This document shows positions 20,101-28,500 of a stretch of DNA of 64,000 nucleotides, piece by piece. Numbering within the stretch: the stretch's first letter is position 1; the number at the start of each line of letters is the position of its first letter. The translations under genes and the position numbers were made by a program. Source of the DNA: Planctomycetota bacterium (GTDB taxonomy: Bacteria; Planctomycetota; Phycisphaerae; Sedimentisphaerales; Anaerobacaceae); the NCBI GenBank assembly GCA_013349615.1, contig DUZJ01000002.1:1-64000 (forward strand), written 5' to 3'. Below the pieces are notes generated by a model that searched no databases, was not told the DNA's origin, and saw only the letters and a program-made list of their open reading frames with translations.

Positions 20101-22549
20101 CTATTACGTCAGGGGATGGTATGATGTCAACGATGTTTTACTTTCAACCAACACTACCTTTGATGTAGTAATGGATTCCAACCAGACGGTCGTCGTTCGG
20201 TTCAGACTCCCTGTTAAAATTGAAGTATCAGGTGGAGACGATGCGATCCAGCAGGCCGTAAACGAAGCGGAAAACGGCGACACACTTGTTGTTGCTGCCG
20301 GCACATATACTGGTGATATTGACTTCCAGGGCAAAGAGATTAGGCTGTTCAGCGTCAATCCTGATGACCCTAATATCGTTGCCCAGACGATAATTGACTG
20401 TCAAGACAGCGTTCGTGCCTTTACCTTCAGCGGCGGTGAAGATGCCAACACGGTCTTGGACGGCTTTACCATTGTCAACGGGGGCCTTTTCGGCCAGGCG
20501 GGTGGCGCTATATACATTGGTTCCGGAAGCAGTCCAACCATTGTGAATGTTGTGATAAGCGACTGCACTGTTTTTCTTGACAATGGCGGTGCCATATACA
20601 TCGGTTCCGGCAGCAGTCCGACCATCATTAATGTTTCGATAAGCAACAGTACAGCCATTCTTGGTGATGGCGGTGCAATATATATTGGCACAAACAGCAC
20701 ACCGAGGTTTATAGACTGCTCAATTGACGATTCCCTTGCCTTTGGTTCCGGCGGTGCCGCTTACTGTGATGTCAACAGTGCGCCTGAATTTACCAACTGC
20801 GGCTTCGTCGATAACTTTGCAACCAGCGACGGCGGCGGTTTGTTCTACAATATTGAAAGCACATCAGTACTCAGTCAGTGTATACTGACTGACAATACAG
20901 CGGATTACGGTGGTGGAATCTACTACAGTATGGGTTGTGTATCAGATATAAACGACTGTATATTCACCAACAATTTCGCCTTTGAAGACGGCGGCGGTAT
21001 TCTTTACGAGCCCAACAACGGCTCAATAATGGTTGCCGACTGCAACTTTACAAACAACTCGGGGACCTACGGCGGAGCTTTGTATTTCGACCCGAACTGC
21101 TCAGGGATAATTTCTGAGACCGTATTGTTTGACAATGATGCACAAGAAGATGGTGGGGCAATATACCTGGCTGATTCTAACATTGCCATTATCGACTGCA
21201 ACAATATCACCTACAATACTGCTGCTCGCGGTGGCGCTTTGTATGCAATTGATTCTCCGGAAGCGTCAATAATCAACTGCGCTATCCAATATAACGAGGC
21301 TTCTCGCGCGTTTACTTATTTTGAGTACTACACTCCCAATCCTGATGCAAACCTGCCGCCCCTTCCTGGTGGTGATCCGAACGACCCGAATTCTATCATT
21401 ATAGTGCGTCAGGACAGGTCCGGGGCCGCTCAAGGCGGCGGTATTTATTCATTCGCAGGCCCAACCTTAATTAACAACTGCGAGCTCAGCTACAATTCAG
21501 CTGGCTCTTCAGGTGGAGGTATATACTTCGCCGGCGGAGAGTATGACGTAACGAGACTTCACAACTGTCTGGTAACCAACAACTCTGCCGGTCGAGATGG
21601 TGCGGGAATTTCCAACAACTGGCAGAATGAATTGGCCATATCCAACTGCACAATAGCTCACAACACGCTTACCAACGTGATATCCTACGGTGGAGGCTTG
21701 TACGACTCTTATGAAAGCAATGCCGTAGTTACAGATTCTATCATTTCGGGCAACCTGGGTACAAGAGGCTCACAGCTCGCTGTATCCAGCGGTGACCCGC
21801 CGTCCCCCTTGCCCTCAAAGGTCAGGGTGACACACAGTGACATTAGCCTCGACATTGAACAAATGGTGGAACTGGTTGACACCGATGCCCCGCCGGTCAT
21901 CCGACCCGGATTCAACAGTTATTCGGTGGGTGCTATCGACAACTTCCCGAGTCCGGGCGCCAATATGGGATTCAGCGTCAACTATTTCGGTTCCACCTAT
22001 CGCTGGCTTTACGTCAACAACAACGGCAATGTGACGTTTGATGGGCCTCTGTGGTGGTTTACACCATTCGGTTTGACCGGCAATATCGGCACTTCGATTA
22101 TCGCGCCGTTCTTTGCCGATGTGGACACAACCATGGGTAATGTAGTCACCTATGGTCCAGGCACTATCAGCGGCCGCAACGCCTTCGGGGTCAACTGGAT
22201 CGATGTTGGCTACTCCTTCATGCACACTGATAAGATCAACAGGTTCCAGTTGGTCATCATTGACCGCTCCGACCGTGCTCCTGGCGACTTCGACATCGAG
22301 TTAAACTACGAGACGATCAATTGGGAAACCGGCGATTTCAGCGGTGGTATCAACGGGTTTGGTGGACAATCGGCTCGTGCCGGTTTCTCAAACGGCACCG
22401 GTAATCCCGGGACTTTCTACGAATTCCCTGGTTCCGGTATACCCGGCTCGTTCTGGACAGCAGTCCGACCGGTCTTATCTATGACAGCCGTAACAGTTCG
22501 GTTCCCGGACGTTACGTCTTTTCCGTCAGAAATGGGGCCGTCGACGTAG
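11198..22549 (+). CDS. Giant beta-helix protein, fragment 2 (modules 4-7, second subtilisin, nidogen-like domain)
   Basis: This 3783-codon ORF has no real start of its own. Its GTG at 11198 is three codons after the TAG and lacks a signal peptide or convincing RBS. It contains the second half of an InlB-B-like pair, then modules ending at VDIGYHY (~13990), VDFGYHY (~16390) and VDMGYHY (~19930), and most of module 7. Module 6 carries a complete subtilisin at its cargo site and module 7 a nidogen-like domain. The last 26 codons or so after about 22472 are out of frame (VLSMTAVTVRFPD...), produced by a one-base deletion. The biological unit is the reconstructed giant protein. Expected location is the cell surface or outside. 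Confidence 0.82.
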   Translation: MVVLGGHGSVELDPNSDTGFYPNHKNVTLKAKPDSLYRVKVWTGTNNDLSYALTNTVTVDANKTVTVEFEPDVVDNLLVPFEYATIDEAIAAARSRDNIIVAPGVQYVSDSNGIDFQGKSVKLMSIDPGDPNVTARTIIDCAGSKYYPRRAFHFHNGEDANTIVTGFTIRNGFITGPVGLPGRSYTLTPQPYEPMTTDDPPPPRAERGRDAIGDGFGGAILCEYASSPTITNCVITDCVVTGAYGGDGAEGRYGGWSFLPPNSVDLESTDDGQYGGHGGTGMGRGYGGAIACLSGSCPIIMDCTIKDNIARGGCGGEGGNGGTIYNGGLESYGGNGGDAIGDGIGGGIYCDGNSTPIITDCSFISNSATTGLPGDGGFLGEGDARDPRARDGYHGYPTPFGGVVGGAAYYAANTDPNFTNCTFINNKAYEGYMSYEYVTYYLTRKYVEDVQTYTWAGGLYAEPNNTVTLTNCDFTGNLGGAVFIESTSIVDFNDSVFKDNEATTRFGYGSPYGPYGPYGPYGPYGPYGPYDPYGYPYDPNYDIYGQSFPATDAGGGAVYIGPDCNGVDIRNCGFHGNTSAYDGGAIDCASDADFASCSFGGNIAGNNGGAIDAYYNDVNDPNITTTLTLNFEACSFVENQADKGIDGWGGGVHFEDFDAVFNDCYFLGNIAKNGGGLYLSYGIVNFIGGSISENRALGGSGIDAGAYRLSRFGVMEPIDMSLGLDFGGGLVLARTRTTIEDCTLSDNVVEGINGSGGAISFYGGEVAHLVRNCLITGNSATVNGGAISTNYFATPEIRNCTFSGNSAGSFGGAMFYDWSSDPTIVDCIFESCNSHAIYEEDFGNAFVIYSLFHNNPDGDYGCNDPCVGTLTGPELDANNIAGDPLFVTGLFGDYYLDQGASPAVDNGSDGAVDLGLDTYTTNPDPNGATDMGIVDIGYHYYDPCAVGQFTLTVNVMDDHGRFRVEPSSDLNAVRLTFTERYSAGTPVTLISIPDPGYRTIWSGADNDASKGNTVVAMWSDRDVALRFDQARTIVVGSDPNYTSIQHAIHAAGDGDVVIIPAGTYASPYPGYPPPIITVVDKSIVLTGMNPDDPNVVAATILDDYSFTISNAGPGTIIDGLTLRDCRMSISSSSPTIRNCIFTDCVVFGGNGGNYANIDDDGYDGGSAQGGAIHLLNSSPLLQNCAFTGCSVTGGNGGNGDGGNDDHPYGYDGGWGGWAYGGAVYCGDRSSPRFESCSFTNCYAQGGNGGNGGNSIRGTHGGRGGNWQWDPTLETGPRTYPDWYWWDGWQYADYDVDGNYRSYLDEPYGYYKDYWKYSGYGGAVYCENDSSPQFLDCSFANNSTFGGVSGVGGSNWPTPNRSLNIENFGGAVYACYRSNPEFVNCSFNNNTADTSTVDVPDDIIVSYGGAVAFENDCSLTFDGCTISSGEACIGGGIYGSIGSLTIIDCNFSDNMAYHGAGLYSVDATGTITQSVFADNNAFSAVVTPGPNDPNIPVEVFGRGGGYYCLSSIVDITDSILTGNWAQISGGAIYFIGSDMDLYDSPLLHNCLLTDNSAGRDGGAISSNWFAEPVISNCTIVGNQVTGGGGIGYGGGLYSSYESNVDLINSIIWGNDSSNEGSQIAVCTGFEFEPRPASVSVSYCDIDGWQEPNGAEWVNPDAAFVDVGCFLNWDFNSVIDSEPLFVSGYRLSQIASGQGANSPCVDVGSELASILGMDTYTTRADAVNDVNFVDFGYHYSVSGVQYELTVDIIGPGIVEYKPAPLDPNGLYNEYAIVRVTGIPEPNYYVRGWYDVNGVLVSGSKRLEVVMDSDKAFTVEFGLPTKIEVSGDPNALARAVNAAGNGDTLIVAAGAYNGDINFGGKQLKLFSVKPDDPNVVANTIIDCANNSRGFTFNGGEDANVVVDGFTIINGSVTGEPGGAIYIGPNSKVIIVNISISNCSAIGANGGAIFIDANSSPTITNVSISNCDANDANGGAIYVGPYGDLTLTSVRINNCSVTDANGGGIYIDASSTATLRDCTISNCSAFGGFGGGAFCNVNNSLVFTDCNFSDNVATYDGGGVYYDTNCVSEFTGCSFVNNAADAYGGGIYSGANCESDVNGCVFINNTAVADGGGILYDANNVILARDCNFISNSASYGGGLCFDPNCSGTVASAVLEDNIGNEDGGAIYFADCKILVTDCNITNNTALRGGGLYCIDSPESQIVRCIISYNEAYRIDSLVTQGGGIYSFAGPTLIEDCDISYNTARTSGGGVYLAGEYMGAYTGPVLKNCLVTNNTAGADGGGISVNWQSEPNISNCTIAHNTVTDPNGNGGGLYCSYKSNVKVIDSVIWDNRGNDGAQFAVASGDLPNPPLTASLTITYSDVGPRYDPNESPFFAPEGSAGGGGTGQTGPATVLIDGQTIYDQFDQGEQWVKVIVSLIEPADLRAVTNWDSPQSVSELRTQIDNRQDYVLSSLTPAEFTLKQRYENLAGFSGEVTIDGLNKLLNDPLVAHIEPDRILYPALAQGIPLINATAVRQNYNGEGMAIAICDTGVDYTHLMLGGGGFPNVKVIGGYDFGDNDPDPIPGGMTFSTGHGTCCAGLAAGDLGVVGDYIGGVAHNARIYALKISSDTYDGAFTGDMVAAWDWCVTHKNDDPQNPIMVTSTSFGGGRFFDSDTADNLSPAMKAAADNANAIGITVLAASGNDGFTDSLGWPAAISSVISVGAVYDTTDQVIGYSNTADFLDILAPSEDAYTLDIVGAVGYDPGDYFPYFNGTSAACPYAAGAVACLQSAAGGSLSAQAVRNLLIATGDPVTDTKVPITKPRVNLGAAVAALSYGAAIYVEQGCILNGWVAPDTNSYWGWDANTWDPNSHVIEEDPNFIHGYYLSQYDAGQITESNCVDGGSTWASNVFDMNTFDYTTRVDGVNDVNTVDMGYHYTEAVAKYELTVIVPDDANDPGIHGIVDVNGVDPNGVWYYEGTQLTLTAIAEPGYYVRGWYDVNDVLLSTNTTFDVVMDSNQTVVVRFRLPVKIEVSGGDDAIQQAVNEAENGDTLVVAAGTYTGDIDFQGKEIRLFSVNPDDPNIVAQTIIDCQDSVRAFTFSGGEDANTVLDGFTIVNGGLFGQAGGAIYIGSGSSPTIVNVVISDCTVFLDNGGAIYIGSGSSPTIINVSISNSTAILGDGGAIYIGTNSTPRFIDCSIDDSLAFGSGGAAYCDVNSAPEFTNCGFVDNFATSDGGGLFYNIESTSVLSQCILTDNTADYGGGIYYSMGCVSDINDCIFTNNFAFEDGGGILYEPNNGSIMVADCNFTNNSGTYGGALYFDPNCSGIISETVLFDNDAQEDGGAIYLADSNIAIIDCNNITYNTAARGGALYAIDSPEASIINCAIQYNEASRAFTYFEYYTPNPDANLPPLPGGDPNDPNSIIIVRQDRSGAAQGGGIYSFAGPTLINNCELSYNSAGSSGGGIYFAGGEYDVTRLHNCLVTNNSAGRDGAGISNNWQNELAISNCTIAHNTLTNVISYGGGLYDSYESNAVVTDSIISGNLGTRGSQLAVSSGDPPSPLPSKVRVTHSDISLDIEQMVELVDTDAPPVIRPGFNSYSVGAIDNFPSPGANMGFSVNYFGSTYRWLYVNNNGNVTFDGPLWWFTPFGLTGNIGTSIIAPFFADVDTTMGNVVTYGPGTISGRNAFGVNWIDVGYSFMHTDKINRFQLVIIDRSDRAPGDFDIELNYETINWETGDFSGGINGFGGQSARAGFSNGTGNPGTFYEFPGSGIPGSFWTAVRPVLSMTAVTVRFPDVTSFPSEMGPST
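12731..12793 (+). repeat. 9-bp coding minisatellite (GPY repeat)
   Basis: Seven tandem 9-bp units of TATGGTCCT/TACGGTCCT (last unit TACGATCCT) encode (YGP)n in a loop of module 4. The alternation TAT/TAC is the only variation, which suggests recent expansion. Confidence 0.9.
18290..19645 (+). other. Domain cargo 1: complete second subtilisin with propeptide inside module 6
   Basis: A propeptide-like region (WVKVIVSLIEPADLRAV to PLVAHIEPDR) is followed by an S8 catalytic domain. Numbered in ORF 2 the triad is Asp2528 (AICDTGVDYTH), His2572 (STGHGTCCAG) and Ser2754 (NGTSAACPYAAG); the oxyanion Asn is present (AASGNDG). It is inserted between a SLTITYSDVGP segment and the AIYVEQGCILNGW segment that otherwise lie close together in the module. 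It looks like a whole zymogen protease transplanted into the beta-helix. Confidence 0.88.
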
Positions 22550-22560
22550 GACGGTTGTTG
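21850..22560 (+). other. Domain cargo 2: nidogen-like (NIDO) domain inside module 7
   Basis: The segment FGSTYRWLYVNNNGNVTFDG, then TSIIAPFFADVDTTMGNVVT, then RNAFGVNWIDVGY and NRFQLVIIDRSD is characteristic of NIDO extracellular domains. The end of the domain (LIYDSRNSSVPGRYVFSVRN) is in the next frame because of the deletion at about 22470. Flanks are RVTHSDIS upstream and IHVDNGCTLDGW downstream, the same site used by the other cargos. Confidence 0.8.
22469..22473 (+). other. One-base deletion joining ORF 2 and ORF 3
   Basis: In CAGTCCGACCGGTCTTATCT the upstream frame reads V-R-P-V-L-S. Adding one G (CCGGGT) gives V-R-P-G-L-I-Y-D-S-R-N, which continues the NIDO domain in the ORF 3 frame. 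No X-XXY-YYZ slippery heptamer is present. Confidence 0.8.
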
Positions 22561-25500
22561 GGCACCCCCATCCATGTAGACAATGGCTGCACGCTCGACG
22601 GCTGGGACCCCTACGATGCCAATAATCCCCTGGATCCCAATGACCCGGATGGACCATGGGAATTGTGGACAGAGAACATCTGGGATGACCCGAACTTTGT
22701 AGTAGGTCCTTTGGGCGATTACTACCTGAGTCAAAAAGATGCCGGCCCACTACAATTGGTTGACAGTAATTGCGTAGATGCCGGAAGCACTGACGCCAAT
22801 GACCCTAATATTAGCCTGCATACTTATACGACCAGGACCGACCTTATTCCTGACGCCAACAGGGTGGATTTGGGTTATCACTATCCACTGCGGGGGATAG
22901 AGCACGAGTTAATCCTTACTGTGATTGGCCCCGGTATGGTGATGATTGATCCCAACCAGCCTGACCCGTGCAATGTACTGTACGATCCCGACAACAACGT
23001 ATACACATACAAATACTACACAGGTACCGCACTTATCCTGACGGCAACGCCTGATCCAGGCTATCGGGTCAAGAGCTGGAATGGTACCGACAATGATCCA
23101 TCCTGGAATGTTAATACTCAGACATTAATAGTAGACGGCGACGAAACGATTGTCGTCGAGTTTGAGGAGGATAACACTACACTCCTCAAAGTCCCATTGG
23201 AGTATAGTACAATAGAGGAAGCTATAGCGGCTGCCCCTGAACATGACACCAAGATTATCCTGAGCAATGGAACCTACTATGTAAGTAATCCGGACGGCAT
23301 TGATTTCCAGGGCAAAAGTATCACTCTGATGTCCCTTGACCCGGCTGATCCGGTGGTAGTAGCGGCTACGGTTATTGACTGCGCGGGCAGCAGATACTCT
23401 CCGCGACGTGTTTTCCACTTCCAAAGCGGTGAAGGCCCCAACACAGTGGTTGATGGATTCACCATCAGAGGCGGTTTCATAGCCGGTCCAACCGGTCTGC
23501 CGGGACGTTTCGGAATGCTGGCTCCTGAACCCTACGAAGCCGTCTGGAGAGAGGATTTCCTCAATTCGCCTCTCCCGCCACGTGCCGAAGGCGGGGGAGA
23601 TGGCAGCGGCAGTGCCTATGGTGGTGGAATCCTGTGCGAAAACGCAAGCTCTCCCACCATCAAGAACTGTGTGATAACCGACTGTACTGTTGTCGGTGCT
23701 TACGGTGGTGACGGGGCCCCCGGGCGATCCGGAGGATTTAATTTCCTGCCGCCCGGAGCAACCGATGTGGAAGAAATTGACGACGGCCAGTGGGGTGGCA
23801 ACGGCGGCGACGGCATCGGATACGGTTACGGTGGCGGTATCGCCTGTCTGAGTCGGAGCTGTCCAATTATCACGAATTGCGTCATCCAAAATAATATTGC
23901 CAGAGGCGGCTGCGGCGGCAACGGCGGGATCGGCGGCATAGCCGGTGGTAGCGGGTACGCAAGTAACGGCGGAAATGGCGGAAATGCCATAGGTGACGGT
24001 ATCGGTGGCGGCATTTACTGCGAAAACGGAAGCGAGCCGGTCCTCACGAATTGCGAATTTATTAATAACCATGCGACGTCAGGTACCCCCGGAACCGGCG
24101 GTATTGCACGTTCGGGTGAGACGCGTGAATTAGTCTTCGGGCCAGTTGTTGCTGAAGGATTCGACGGACAGGCCTTTAGCTACGGCAATATAACCGGTGG
24201 TGCAATTTACTACCGAAACGCAGATGTAAACCTCACTGGTTTAACATTCTCGGGCAACCAAGCGTATCTACTGCAGCAAGTCATAGTTGACTCCGAGATA
24301 GTGCTCGTACCTACCATAGACGGCTCTTTCCAGTACCTTGCCTACACATACGAATCAATTCCCTCGTATACCACCGGCGGAGCTTTGGCCTCTGATATTC
24401 ACAATATTGTTACCGTTGTAAACTGTGAGTTTATAGCAAACCTCGGCGGTGCTGTCCGCATAGACGCGAACTGCATCGTGGACTTCGACAGATGTTTATT
24501 CGAGGACAACACTGAGGCAGCCGAGGGCGGCGCAATTACCATCGCCGAACTTGGTTTTGTAGATATTAACGACTGCACGTTCAAGTACAATTCCGCCAGC
24601 ACTAACGGCGGCGCCGTGCTTTGCAACAGCAACGCGGTCCTAACAGAGTGCTTGTTCCAGGGGAACCAGGCGGGGAACAATGGCGGTGCAATATATTCAT
24701 ATTATAATTATGCCGGCTCTGACCCCAACATTATCCCGACATTGAATATAAACCTGGAATCCTGCACCTTCTTAGGAAACGAAGCCGTTACCGGCGCAAC
24801 CGGGCAGGGAGGGGCCGTATTCTTCCGAGATTTCAATGCCATAATGAATAACTGCTACTTCATGGAGAACAGCGCCAGGAGCGGTGGCGGGCTGTGCTTC
24901 ACACTTGGAGACGTCACCATAACCGGAGGAACCATAAGTGGAAATACATCCATAGGCGGAGACTCTTACGAGATGGGTGGTGGGGTGCTATTCGCAAATA
25001 CTCATGCGGTAATTGAAAACTGTATCATAAAAGATAATGTCGCCGAGGGTGCTATTAGAGGCTCCGGCGGCGCAATCAGTTTCTACGGTGGACACCTCAC
25101 ACACCTGGTCAAAAACTGCCTTATAACGGGCAACTCTGCAACTGTTAATGGCGGTGCGATTTCAGCCTATCTTCACGCGACGCCCGAAATCCGGAACAGC
25201 ACATTCAGCGAAAATTCGGCTGGAACCCTCGGCGGCGCGATATTCTGTGACTGGGGTTCTGACCCAACAATTATCGACTCCATATTAGATAACTGCGATA
25301 GCCACGCTATTGTTGAAGAGGACGTCGGTAACGCAAGCGTATCAACTTCATTGTTCTACAACAATACCGACGGTGATTACGGTATTTATGACAGCAATAC
25401 AGGGTTGACTACTACTACTGCCGGCGTTGACCTCGATGTTACAAATATCGAAGGCGCCCCGCTGTTTGTGACCGGACCGTTCGGAGGTTACTATCTAAGT

Positions 25501-28500
25501 CACATTGCTACCGGTCAGATGACTGACAGCAATTGTATCGATGCCGGAAGCGATGATGCGGACGCTCCCGATATCGGTATGGACACGTACACGACCAGTA
25601 TTGACGGCGCCAATGACGTGAATATCGTTGACATAGGATATCACTACAGTGACCGGTTGCTTGCTCCGCGATATAAGTTGACTGTTATTCTCGTGGGCGG
25701 CCACGGCACGATCGAGGTAAACGAGCCGGATCCGATTGCTTCCGGACCTGCAGGTACTTATACTTACTATGCCGGCACGGTTGTAACGCTAATTGCCACA
25801 CCCGAGTCAGGCTACCGGGTTGCAAGCTGGAGCGCCACCGATGACGAGCCGGGCTGGAATCTTAACACCATTAACCAGCCGAACTGGAATCGTAACAGCA
25901 TAGACTTAACGATGTACAGCAACAGAATCGTAACTGTCAGGTTTGAGCCGGATGTCGGGCGTATCATCAAAGTCCCGTTAGAGTTCGGTACAATTGAGGA
26001 AGCTGTAGCGGACGCCGACCAACGAGCCACCAAAATTATAGTTGCTCCCGGAGTTTACTCCGTAAGCGACCCGAACGGTATCGACTTTGCGGGCAAGAGC
26101 ATTACTCTGACGTCCACTGACCCCGATGACCCGAGTGTGATAGCGACCACGATTATTAACGCAGGTGGCAGCCGATACTTCCCGCGTCGTGCATTCCGCT
26201 TCCACAGCGGCGAAGAGCCCACTGCTGTAGTGACGGGCTTTACCATCAGTGGTGGTTATATGGTTGGTGCTAACGGACAGCCAGGCCGTTTTGGAATGCT
26301 TACGCCTGTGCCGTATCAGAATCAGACGTGGAGAGAGGATCTTACTCAGCCTCTCCCGCCACGTGCCGAGCGCGGCCAGGATGAGACCGCCGATGCCTAT
26401 GGTGGCGGTATTCTGTGCGAGAACGCCAGCTCCCCGACGTTTACGAACTGCGTGATTACAGGCAATGTGGTTGTAGCGGTATATGGCGGTAACGGTGCTC
26501 GGGGGCAGACTACTCCGGTCCCACCCGGGGTGTGGGTCTGGCTGCCGCCGGGGGCAGAAGATTTGGAGGAGATAGCGGACGGTCAGTGGGGCGGCAACGG
26601 CGGTGACGGGACAGGTAACGGTTATGGCGGCGGTATTGCAATTCTTGGTCGCAGTAAGCCTGTCATCGTGGACTGCATCATACAGAACAATGCCGCACGC
26701 GGCGGCTTCGGCGGCGACGGAGGGGCCGGTGGCCGCGCAGCGCCTGATGGCTATTCAAGTAGCGGCGGCATCGGCGGCAATGGTTACGGCGACGGTTTCG
26801 GCGGTGGAATCTACGTCGAGGACGACAGCATGCCGATTATCAGGAATTGTAGGTTTATCAATAACCATGCTACGACGGGGCTGCCAGCTCCGGGTGGTCC
26901 TGCGGGCTGGGGTCAGCCTCGCGAATCAGTACCGCAACCGACGCCACCCCCGACTGCTTCGAATGGGTATGACGGTTTTGTCTCGAGTCCTGGTGGATTG
27001 GCCGGCGGTGCAATTTACTACAGAGACACCGATGTTGACCTGAGCGATTGTACGTTCATCGGAAACCGGGCCTATATAGCGAGCCAGACACTTGTCAGGG
27101 GGCAAGGGATACATGTCATAGGAAGGACGGAAAATCCCCTCGACTGGCTGGTCGTGCTGCCCGAGACATCGGTTTACACCAACATTGATCCGGTAAACTA
27201 CTTCCATTATCTCGACCCCACGTATGAGCCGGCGCCGGTATATACCAGGGGTGGCGCCGTGGGTTCTGATGTGGGCAATACGGTTGCTTTGTCGAACCTT
27301 GAGTTTATCAAGAACCTCGGCGGTGCGGTGAGCTTCGAGCCGGGCTGCACCGTGGATATCGAGAGATGTCTGTTCGAAGACAACAATGATACCATAGCGG
27401 GCGGTGCAATCTTTATGGACGAGCTTGGTTCGGCCACCATCAGCTCGTGTGAATTTTTAGGTAATATAGCCACTTCCCTGGGTGGTGCAATCAGCACGGA
27501 CAGTGACCTGACTGTTGTGGAGTGCTTGTTCAGCGAGAACCAGGCCGGCGGCAGAGGCGGTGCGATAGATGCATATTATGATGACCCCTTCGACCCCGAC
27601 ATAATCACGACATTGAGACTGAACTTTGAATCCTGCAGCTTCTTAGGAAACCAAGCCGTTGCCGTCACGACCGGATTGGGCGGCGGTGTGTATTCCCGTG
27701 ACTTCATTGCCGTAGTCGACGATTGCTACTTCCTGGACAACACCGCCAGGAGTGGAGGTGCACTCCAATTAACACTTGGAGAGATTACAATAACCGGCGG
27801 GATGATAAGTGGAAATACATCCATAGGTGGTGTCGTTTACGAGATGGGCGGTGGTTTGTTCTGCTCCGATACTCCTGTCGTAATTGAAAATTGCATCATC
27901 AAGGACAATGTCGCCAAGGGTGTTACCGGCACCGGCGGCGCAATCAGTTTCTATGGTGGATACGTCACACACCTGGTCAAAAACTGCCTCATAACGGGCA
28001 ACTCTGCAACTGTTAGCGGCGGTGCGATTTCGGCCAATCTTTACGCGACGCCCGAAATCCAGAACTGCACGTTTAGCGAAAATTCGGCGGGCAGCTTCGG
28101 CAGCGCAATATTCTGTGATTGGAATTCTGACCCAACAATTACCGACTCCATATTCCAGAACTGTAACAATCACGCAATATATGAGGAAGACGTCGGCAAC
28201 GCAAGCGTATCAACTTCATTATTCTACAACAATACCGACGGCGATTACGGGATTTATGATCCCTGTACAGGGCAGACCGATACATATAGCGGTCCTCAGC
28301 TTGATCCTGATGCTAACAATATTGCCGGCGACCCGCTGTTTGTGACCGGGCCATTCGGAGGTTACTATCTTGACCAAAGCTCAAGTCCCGCTGTCAACAA
28401 CGGCAGCGGCAGCGCTGTCGGCCTCGGCATGAACATTTACACCACAGACATAAACGAGCTTGCAGATGACGGAATAGTTGACATCGGTTATCACTACAGC